Both the position numbers and the translations under genes were made by a program. A stretch of DNA of 7,132 nucleotides, taken from positions 1 to 7,132 of the forward strand of contig JAJFIG010000479.1 of NCBI GenBank assembly GCA_021775195.1. Direction: 5' to 3'. Under the pieces are notes generated by a model that had not been told where the DNA came from, ran no database searches, and saw only the letters and a program-made list of their open reading frames with translations. Position 1 is the stretch's first letter, and each line of letters opens with the position of its first letter. This document shows, piece by piece, positions 1 through 7,132 of this stretch. The DNA comes from Rhodospirillales bacterium (lineage in GTDB: Bacteria; Pseudomonadota; Alphaproteobacteria; Rhodospirillales; 2-02-FULL-58-16).

Positions 1-114
1 CCGCCGCCGGACCCCGCGGCCCCCCGCCGCCCGGTCCTGACCGTTCGCTTTTCGTTGTCCCCATCGGCCGCTGATAACCGGCCCAAATGATAACCGCCCT
101 ATAAGGAGGAACAG
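1..114. other. Upstream region without an assignable gene
   Basis: The first ~50 bases are extremely C/G-rich and proline- or glycine-coding in most frames. The three + strand frames close at about 40, 74 and 90, and none shows a recognisable C-terminus. In related genomes the DNA glycosylase gene fpg/mutM often lies here, but its C-terminal zinc-finger cysteines are not visible. On the minus strand an ATG near 61-63 opens a frame running off the window edge, without a ribosome binding site. From 72 on the region is the leader of the hydratase gene, with a near-repeat TGATAACCG at 72-80 and 88-96. Confidence 0.4.
103..110 (+). promoter_or_regulatory. Strong Shine-Dalgarno site of the enoyl-CoA hydratase gene
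   Basis: AAGGAGGA contains the full anti-16S complement AGGAGG (104-109), five bases before the ATG at 115. It is by far the best ribosome binding site in the window and fixes the start of the hydratase gene. Confidence 0.9.
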
Positions 115-891
115 ATGGCCTACGCCAACATCATCGCCGAGACACGGGGCCTCGTCGGCCTCATCACCCTCAACCGGCCCGATGCCCTCAACGCCCTCAA
201 CACCGCCCTGATCGAGGAGCTGGGCCAGGCCCTGGACGGGTTCGAAGCCGACGACGGGGTTGGCGCCATCGTCGTCACCGGCAGCGACAGGGCCTTCGCC
301 GCCGGCGCCGATATCAAGGAGATGCAGTCCAAGACCTTCGTCGAAGCCTATCTCGGCGACTTTATTACCGAAGGCTGGGAGCGCATCACCACCTGCCGCA
401 AGCCGGTGATCGCCGCCGTTGCCGGCCATGCCCTCGGCGGCGGGTGCGAGGTCGCCATGATGTGCGATTTCATCATCGCCGCCGACAACGCCCGATTCGG
501 CCAGCCGGAAATCAAACTCGGCACCATTCCCGGCGCCGGAGGCACCCAGCGCCTGACCCGCGCCGTCGGCAAGTCGAAGGCCATGGAGATGTGCCTGACC
601 GGCCGCCTGATGGACGCCGAGGAAGCCGAACGCGCCGGCCTGGTAAGCCGCATCGTTCCCGTCGCCGACCTTGTCGACGAGGCGGTGAAGACGGCCGAAT
701 CCATCGCCGCCCTGTCGCGGCCCATCGTTTTCATGGCCAAGGAGGCGGTCGACCGCGCTTTCGAGACGACCCTCTCAGAAGGCGTCCGTTTCGAGCGCCG
801 CCTGTTCCATTCGACCTTCGGGACCGGCGATCAGAAGGAGGGCATGGCGGCCTTTTCCGAGAAACGCCCCGCCGACTTTACCAACAAGTAG
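115..891 (+). CDS. Short-chain enoyl-CoA hydratase (crotonase family)
   Basis: A 258-residue cytosolic enzyme predicted to hydrate trans-2-enoyl-CoA to 3-hydroxyacyl-CoA, the second step of fatty-acid beta-oxidation (EC 4.2.1.17). The length is typical of the crotonase fold. By alignment from memory to mitochondrial ECHS1, both catalytic glutamates are present: E112 in GGGCE and E132 in FGQPE, 20 residues apart as in the rat enzyme (E144/E164). The oxyanion-hole residues are A65 (in AAGADIKEM) and G109. The [10 protein letters not shown] segment (138-147) and the C-terminal [10 protein letters not shown] block also match the true hydratase branch. The start is fixed by a perfect ribosome binding site. 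No terminator is obvious before the rpsT promoter 72 bases downstream. Family assignment is very secure. Substrate chain length is inferred from ECHS1 resemblance; a dedicated amino-acid or polyhydroxyalkanoate role cannot be excluded. Confidence 0.95.
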   Translation: MAYANIIAETRGLVGLITLNRPDALNALNTALIEELGQALDGFEADDGVGAIVVTGSDRAFAAGADIKEMQSKTFVEAYLGDFITEGWERITTCRKPVIAAVAGHALGGGCEVAMMCDFIIAADNARFGQPEIKLGTIPGAGGTQRLTRAVGKSKAMEMCLTGRLMDAEEAERAGLVSRIVPVADLVDEAVKTAESIAALSRPIVFMAKEAVDRAFETTLSEGVRFERRLFHSTFGTGDQKEGMAAFSEKRPADFTNK

Positions 892-962
892 CGGTAAGTA
901 TCGGGAAGAACAAAGAAATCCGGACGTGGGGCGGACGGCCTGGATGGGAGAGTGCTCCGGGC

Positions 963-991
963 TTGACGCCGCACCGCACCGGCTCTATAAG
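963..991 (+). promoter_or_regulatory. Sigma70-type promoter of rpsT
   Basis: TTGACG (963-968) and TATAAG (986-991) are separated by exactly 17 bases, each one base from the E. coli consensus. Transcription would start near 998, giving a leader of about 40 bases. It is the best complete promoter in the window. It separates rpsT transcription from the hydratase gene and fits the high demand for a ribosomal protein. Confidence 0.8.
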
Positions 992-1038
992 CCTGCCTTC
1001 ATTAATTGTAACCGCACACACGTCAGGTTTTTGAGTAG

Positions 1039-1305
1039 ATGGCCAATAGCTCCACGGCGAAGAAACGCATCCGCCAGATTCAGCGCCGCACCGCCGTCAA
1101 CGGTGCCCGCGTCAGCCGCATCCGCACCTTCATGCGCAACATCGACCTGGCGATCGCCAGCGGTGACGGTGGACAGGCAAGGGCGGCTTTGAAGGCAGCC
1201 GAGCCGGAGCTCATGCGCGGCGTCGGCAAGGGCGTCATCCACCGCAACACGGCGGCCCGCCGCCTGTCCCGGCTATCGGCCCGGATCAAGGCCATGAACG
1301 CCTGA
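1039..1305 (+). CDS. rpsT: 30S ribosomal protein S20
   Basis: An 88-residue, strongly basic protein of the usual S20 length. S20 is a primary 16S rRNA-binding protein that helps fold the small-subunit body. The N-terminal [17 protein letters not shown] and the C-terminal [15 protein letters not shown] block (about residues 66-80) are the family's conserved ends. The start is the only ATG fitting the MANxxxAKKR pattern. Its ribosome binding site is poor: only GAG at 1033-1035, three bases before the ATG. In E. coli S20 represses its own translation and also has a weak initiation site; whether the same feedback exists here is inference. The gene has its own promoter (963-991) and terminator (1330-1357), so it appears to be a monocistronic unit between the hydratase gene and dnaA, a placement common in alphaproteobacteria. 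Confidence 0.97.
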   Translation: MANSSTAKKRIRQIQRRTAVNGARVSRIRTFMRNIDLAIASGDGGQARAALKAAEPELMRGVGKGVIHRNTAARRLSRLSARIKAMNA

Positions 1306-1329
1306 CGCCAATCCGCTTTCGACGACCCA

Positions 1330-1357
1330 GCCGCGTGCCTTCGGGACGCGGCTTTTT
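1330..1357 (+). terminator. Rho-independent terminator of rpsT
   Basis: GCCGCGT (1330-1336) pairs perfectly with ACGCGGC (1346-1352). After a single bulged G (1337) the stem continues with two C-G pairs capped by a UUCG tetraloop (1340-1343), and five T residues follow directly (1353-1357). It begins 24 bases after the rpsT stop codon and points in the same direction. Confidence 0.9.
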
Positions 1358-1778
1358 CGTGCCGTATTCGATGTTGACTCTCATTATTAACGGTCGCCAC
1401 CATCCTTGACGCCGCGGATGGTCGCCGGGACGCGACCTGGAGGGCGCCACGCCGGCCACGCCGGCCGTGAAAATTGCCGGTTAGGTTCTTCTGTCCCAAG
1501 GTCGGATTTTTGTCCGCACCGGATTCCGGTTTTTTTCCCACGTTCCCTTTTCGATCACGTTGCCAGCGAACCATCCGCTCTGTAGATTTGGAGTCACGAC
1601 AGCAGCGGAAGCGAAATCCCGGCCGGAGTTAACGCAAAGTATCCAGGCTGTCGTCAATAGCAATATATTATCATATGCCTGCCGTATTGGGTGCGAATTG
1701 CGTCGTGCTAAAAGAGTGGGCAGTAACACTCAAATAACGCCTCTTGATGTGTTGAAGTGAAGTTGAGGGGCCACACTC

Positions 1779-1784
1779 GGGGAG
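1779..1784 (+). promoter_or_regulatory. Ribosome binding site deciding the dnaA start
   Basis: GGGGAG lies eight bases before the TTG at 1793, a normal spacing. The alternative in-frame GTG at 1757 is preceded by TTGATGTGTTGAA, with no purine-rich Shine-Dalgarno match. This supports TTG as the initiator. Confidence 0.65.
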
Positions 1785-1792
1785 TCCGGCTA

Positions 1793-3169
1793 TTGGAATC
1801 GCAGTGGGCGAGGGTCTGTGACCGTCTGCGTGAGGAAATCGGAGAGGCCGCTTATCAGAGCTGGCTGAAGCCGATGACCGTACGCGATGTCAGCGACGGG
1901 CAGGTCAGGATCTCCGTTCCGACCCGGTTCATGCGCGATTGGGTCGTTGCCCATTATGCCGACCGCTTGGGCACCCTGTGGAACGGCGAAGATCCCGCCG
2001 TTCACACCGTCGATATTTTCGTCCAGCCCGAACGGGCAAGCCAGACCATCCACGCGCCATCGGCTAGGCCCGATGCGCGCAAGGCAAAGCCCGCCGCGCC
2101 CAACGCCCGCGATGACGAAGCGAATCACCTGGGCTATCGCCAGGACATCAGCGCCCCCCTGGACCAGCGTTTCACCTTCGAGAATTTCGTCGTCGGCAAG
2201 CCCAACGAATTCGCCTATGCCGCCGCCCGGCGTGTCGCCGAAGCGACCTCGGTGCTGTTCAATCCGCTGTTCCTCTACGGTGGCGTCGGATTGGGCAAAA
2301 CCCACCTCATGCATGCCATCGCCTGGCACATCCGCAAGGTCGATCCGTCGCGCACGGTCATTTACCTTTCCGCCGAAAAGTTCATGTACCGGTTCATCCG
2401 CGCCCTGCGCGAGCAGAACACGGTCGACTTCAAGGACCAGTTCCGTTCCGTCGACGTCCTGATGATCGATGACGTCCAGTTCATCAGCGGCAAGGATTCG
2501 ACCCAGGAGGAATTTTTCCACACCTTCAACGCCCTCGTCGATCAGGGACGCCAGATCGTCCTTTCGGCCGACAAGTCGCCATCGGACCTGGAAGGTATGG
2601 AGGAGCGCCTCAAGTCGCGCCTCAATTGCGGCCTTGTCGCCGACATCCATGCCACCACCTACGAATTGCGCCTCGGCATCCTTCAGTCCAAGGCCGAACA
2701 GATGGCCGCCGACATCCCGCGCAAGGTGATGGAGTTCCTGGCCCACAAGATCACCGTCAATGTTCGTGAGCTCGAGGGCGCCCTCAACCGCATCATCGCC
2801 CACGCCCAACTGGTCGGCCGCGACATCTCGCTCGAGACCACCCAGGAGGTTCTGCACGATCTGTTGCGCGCCAACGACCGCCGGGTGACCATCGAGGAGA
2901 TTCAGAAGCGCGTCGCCTCCCACTTCAACATCCGCATTTCCGACATGCACTCGGCGCGCCGGGCCCGCTCCGTCGCCCGCCCCCGGCAGGTCGCCATGTA
3001 CCTGGCCAAGCAGTTGACCTCGCGGTCCCTGCCCGAGATCGGGCGAAAGTTCGGTGGCCGCGACCACACCACGGTGATGCACGCGGTACGCAAGGTCGAC
3101 GAACTGCGCGAACACGACTCCGCCTTCGCCGAGGACGTGGAGCTGCTGCGGCGCATGCTCGAGGTCTGA
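1793..3169 (+). CDS. dnaA: Chromosomal replication initiator protein DnaA
   Basis: A 458-residue AAA+ ATPase that binds DnaA boxes at oriC, opens the duplex and loads the helicase. I chose the TTG start (protein begins MESQWARVCDRLREE) because it has a good ribosome binding site and puts the conserved Trp near the N-terminus, as in relatives; an in-frame GTG at 1757 would add 12 residues. Domain I is about residues 1-80, followed by a short proline/alanine-rich linker. In the AAA+ core, Walker A is GGVGLGKT (163-170), Walker B LMIDD (223-227), and sensor I lies around SAD (258-260). Box VII arginines R272 and R276 match E. coli R281 and R285, and the NVRELEGALNR helix carries sensor II. The C-terminal DNA-binding domain holds the signature GGRDHTT (421-427). 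In box VII the residues after SRL are N278-C279 where G-W is common. The gene has a long upstream region and is separated from dnaN by 241 bases. Confidence 0.97.
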   Translation: MESQWARVCDRLREEIGEAAYQSWLKPMTVRDVSDGQVRISVPTRFMRDWVVAHYADRLGTLWNGEDPAVHTVDIFVQPERASQTIHAPSARPDARKAKPAAPNARDDEANHLGYRQDISAPLDQRFTFENFVVGKPNEFAYAAARRVAEATSVLFNPLFLYGGVGLGKTHLMHAIAWHIRKVDPSRTVIYLSAEKFMYRFIRALREQNTVDFKDQFRSVDVLMIDDVQFISGKDSTQEEFFHTFNALVDQGRQIVLSADKSPSDLEGMEERLKSRLNCGLVADIHATTYELRLGILQSKAEQMAADIPRKVMEFLAHKITVNVRELEGALNRIIAHAQLVGRDISLETTQEVLHDLLRANDRRVTIEEIQKRVASHFNIRISDMHSARRARSVARPRQVAMYLAKQLTSRSLPEIGRKFGGRDHTTVMHAVRKVDELREHDSAFAEDVELLRRMLEV

Positions 3170-3268
3170 TCGGGCGCCTTTTTGCGCCAGGTTCACACCG
3201 CTGCCGGCGGCTTCCCGGCCAGGGGGCCAAAGAGCCGATCCCCGGTCTCGCGATAGGGGGGGAAAACG

Positions 3269-3297
3269 CTTCTGACTCCAACGACTTTCGTTATAAT
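3269..3297 (+). promoter_or_regulatory. Probable dnaN promoter
   Basis: TATAAT at 3292-3297 is a perfect -10 hexamer in the dnaA-dnaN gap. At the ideal 17-base spacing the -35 position reads CTTCTG (3269-3274), a poor match. A better TTGACA-like sequence, CTGACT (3272-3277), sits only 14 bases away, so the -35 part is uncertain. The expected start is near 3304, giving a dnaN leader of about 107 bases. A GANTC site (GACTC, 3274-3278) lies within the -35 region. Confidence 0.6.
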
Positions 3298-3308
3298 AGC
3301 GCTCCAAC

Positions 3309-3335
3309 CGCGGGGTCCTTCCTTGGGACCCCGTG
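3309..3335 (+). repeat. Inverted repeat / hairpin in the dnaN leader
   Basis: CGGGGTCC (3311-3318) pairs perfectly with GGACCCCG (3326-3333) around a 7-base loop. In RNA two more pairs (G-U, then C-G) extend it to about 10. No T run follows on either strand, so it is not a standard terminator. It would begin a few bases after the predicted transcription start. It could protect the 5' end of the dnaN mRNA or be an operator. Confidence 0.7.
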
Positions 3336-3410
3336 AACCGCTGTTTCAGTTGGGGACGGCGGGTTCCCGATACGACCTTCGCAGAAAACGACGGATCTTA
3401 AAGAACTGCC

Positions 3411-4529
3411 ATGAAACTGACCATCGAACGGGCCGCTTTGTTGAAGTCCCTGGGACACGTGCAAAGCGTCGTTGAACGCCGCAACACTATTCCCGTCCTC
3501 TCCAACGTCAAGCTGGAGGCCGCCGACGGGCGCCTGAGCCTCAACGCCACCGACATGGATCTGGAGATCACCGGTTCCGTCGAGGCCGAGGTCGGGACGT
3601 CCGGCGCGACCACGGCTCCGGCCCACACCCTTTATGAGATCGTCCGCCGGTTGCCCGAGGGCGCCCAGGTCGAGTTCGACACCGGCGCCGAGGACGGGCA
3701 TCTGACCCTGCGCTCGGGCCGTTCGCGGTTCACCCTCGCCTGCCTGCCGACCGAGGACTTTCCCGTCATGTCCGGCGGCGATCTGCCCCATGCCTTCGAG
3801 CTTTCGGCGGGAGATCTGCGCGCCCTCATCGATCGCACCCGATTCGCCATATCCACCGAGGAGACACGCTACTACCTCAACGGCATCTACCTCCATGCTG
3901 CCAACCGCGATGGCGTCGACGTCTTGCGCGCCGTCGCCACCGATGGCCATCGCCTGGCGAGCATCGAGATCCCGTTGCCCGCCGATGCCGCCGGCATGCC
4001 CGGCATCATTCTCCCGCGCAAGGCGGTTACCGAGTTGCGCAAGCTCATCGACGAGACCGGCGACACCGTTGCCGTCAGCTTGTCGGAGACCAAGATCCGC
4101 TTCTCCTTCGACGACGCGGTTCTCATCTCCAAGCTGATCGATGGAACCTTCCCCGACTACCAGCGCGTCATTCCCGCCGACAACGACAAGGAACTGGAGG
4201 TCGACCGCAAGTTGTTCGCCGACGCCGTCGACCGGGTGTCGGCCATTTCCAGCGAGAAATCGCGCGCCGTGAAGTTGTCCGTGAGCGGCACGACGCTGGT
4301 TCTCTCGGCCAACAGCCCCGACAGCGGCAGCGCCACCGAGGAACTGGAGGTTACCTACGGCGGTGACGATCTGGAGATCGGTTTCAATTCCCGCTACCTG
4401 CTCGACATAACCCAGCAGATCGAGGGCGACAGCGCCCGCCTCACCATGGCCGACGCGGCGTCGCCGACGATCCTGAGCGAAGCGGATGACGGCAGTGCGC
4501 TTTACGTGCTCATGCCCATGCGAGTGTGA
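3411..4529 (+). CDS. dnaN: DNA polymerase III beta sliding clamp
   Basis: A 372-residue processivity clamp. Two copies form a ring around DNA that tethers Pol III and serves as a platform for mismatch repair, translesion polymerases and Hda-type regulation of DnaA. The length fits the family (366-375). The N-terminus MKLTIERAALLKSLGHVQSV and the block ERRNTIPVLSNV are hallmark residues. The hydrophobic partner-binding pocket is visible as ATDGHRL (176-182; T177, G179, H180, R181, L182 match E. coli T172-L177) and as the C-terminal MPMRV, with P369 and M370. Three repeated clamp domains of about 120 residues fit the total length. The start ATG has only a weak purine stretch (AAAGAA, 3400-3405) upstream. 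The gene has its own candidate promoter and leader hairpin, and probably heads a dnaN-recF-gyrB transcription unit, since no terminator separates them. Confidence 0.97.
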   Translation: MKLTIERAALLKSLGHVQSVVERRNTIPVLSNVKLEAADGRLSLNATDMDLEITGSVEAEVGTSGATTAPAHTLYEIVRRLPEGAQVEFDTGAEDGHLTLRSGRSRFTLACLPTEDFPVMSGGDLPHAFELSAGDLRALIDRTRFAISTEETRYYLNGIYLHAANRDGVDVLRAVATDGHRLASIEIPLPADAAGMPGIILPRKAVTELRKLIDETGDTVAVSLSETKIRFSFDDAVLISKLIDGTFPDYQRVIPADNDKELEVDRKLFADAVDRVSAISSEKSRAVKLSVSGTTLVLSANSPDSGSATEELEVTYGGDDLEIGFNSRYLLDITQQIEGDSARLTMADAASPTILSEADDGSALYVLMPMRV

Positions 4530-4564
4530 GGAACGGAATTCTGGACGGTTGCCAAGGTTTGGCC

Positions 4565-4568
4565 GGAG
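4565..4568 (+). promoter_or_regulatory. Ribosome binding site supporting the recF start
   Basis: GGAG lies five bases before the ATG at 4574. The alternative GTG at 4526, which overlaps the dnaN stop codon, has no Shine-Dalgarno match upstream, so it would depend on coupling to dnaN translation. Confidence 0.55.
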
Positions 4569-4573
4569 TGGAC

Positions 4574-7132
<2,559 letters not shown>

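Larger units (their letters stand above)
1306..1792. other. Long non-coding region upstream of dnaA
   Basis: These 487 bases contain no convincing gene. In order they hold the rpsT terminator; a repeat cluster at 1392-1437 (GGTCGCC twice plus inverted GCGACC, and a 7-bp stem ACCATCC/GGATGGT); a tandem 9-mer CACGCCGGC at 1448-1465; a T-rich stretch near 1505-1550; and an AT-richer stretch (about 44% GC by hand count over 1641-1760) containing AATATATTATCATATG. GANTC sites occur at 1376, 1522, 1591 and 1782, with a fifth at 1796 inside the first codons of dnaA. A dnaA promoter must lie here, but I cannot pick one with confidence; the best weak candidate is TTGGGT (1687-1692) with TAAAAG (1709-1714), 16 bases apart. 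No good DnaA boxes were found, so I do not call this the replication origin. Confidence 0.6.

Noticed and set aside
1..90. C-terminal end of an upstream gene
   Set aside because: All three + frames end within the region, but none shows a recognisable protein end, and composition is low-complexity GC. The evidence is too thin to call a partial gene.
444..1034. Arginine-rich open frame overlapping the hydratase gene in another frame
   Set aside because: Its Arg/Pro/His-rich translation is a frame-shifted reading of the hydratase gene, and it has no independent start signals.
1374..1411. TTGACT (1374-1379) and TTGACG (1406-1411) as dnaA promoter -35 elements
   Set aside because: Neither has a -10-like hexamer at 16-18 bases downstream; the sequences there are GC-rich.
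1510..1540. Possible DnaA boxes TTGTCCGCA (1510-1518) and TTTTTCCCA (1532-1540)
   Set aside because: The first has two mismatches to TTATCCACA; the second matches only a relaxed consensus and lies in a T run. No other copies are nearby, so they do not support an origin or autoregulatory site.
1560..1760. Open frame of 66 codons upstream of dnaA
   Set aside because: It starts with TTG without a ribosome binding site, overlaps the region where the dnaA promoter must lie, and its translation shows no recognisable family or coding-like composition.
3173..3188. Stem GGCGC/GCGCC just after the dnaA stop as a terminator
   Set aside because: The T residues are in the loop, not after the stem, and the stem is only 5 bp, so it does not fit an intrinsic terminator.
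1790..3307. Long minus-strand open frame (about 505 codons) opposite dnaA
   Set aside because: It is antisense to a fully supported dnaA and arises from the strong third-position GC bias of the real gene. Its translation resembles no known protein.

Overview
The window is a GC-rich chromosomal segment of an alphaproteobacterium, most likely a member of Rhodospirillales or a close relative. This placement rests on gene order and protein sequence, not on any search. All six genes are on the + strand: enoyl-CoA hydratase, rpsT, dnaA, dnaN, recF and the 5' part of gyrB. The enoyl-CoA hydratase/rpsT/dnaA arrangement is familiar from alphaproteobacteria, and dnaA-dnaN-recF-gyrB is the classical bacterial replication-initiation cluster.

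Positions 1-114 hold no gene I can name, but end in a very strong ribosome binding site for the hydratase (115-891), whose sequence closely resembles mitochondrial short-chain enoyl-CoA hydratase. A near-consensus sigma70-type promoter (963-991) follows and drives rpsT (ribosomal protein S20, 1039-1305). An intrinsic terminator with a UUCG-capped stem (1330-1357) closes rpsT. The 487 bases before dnaA contain no convincing gene. They hold small inverted and direct repeats, an AT-richer stretch, and a clear concentration of GANTC sites, the target of the alphaproteobacterial cell-cycle methylase CcrM.

dnaA probably starts at a TTG (1793) behind a GGGGAG ribosome binding site. A 241-base gap follows, with a perfect TATAAT -10 element and a strong leader hairpin ahead of dnaN (3411-4529). 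recF follows dnaN closely, either overlapping it by 4 bases or starting 44 bases downstream, and gyrB starts 26 bases after recF, so dnaN-recF-gyrB looks like one transcription unit. gyrB is cut by the window edge at its Toprim EGDSAG motif.

Together the genes initiate replication (DnaA), keep the polymerase on DNA (beta clamp), rescue gapped or stalled forks (RecF) and manage supercoiling (GyrB). I see no mobile element, CRISPR array, tRNA, rRNA or previously undescribed system. The points of interest are regulatory: the GANTC cluster, the dnaN leader hairpin, the repeats before dnaA, and a 7-codon ORF touching the gyrB start.
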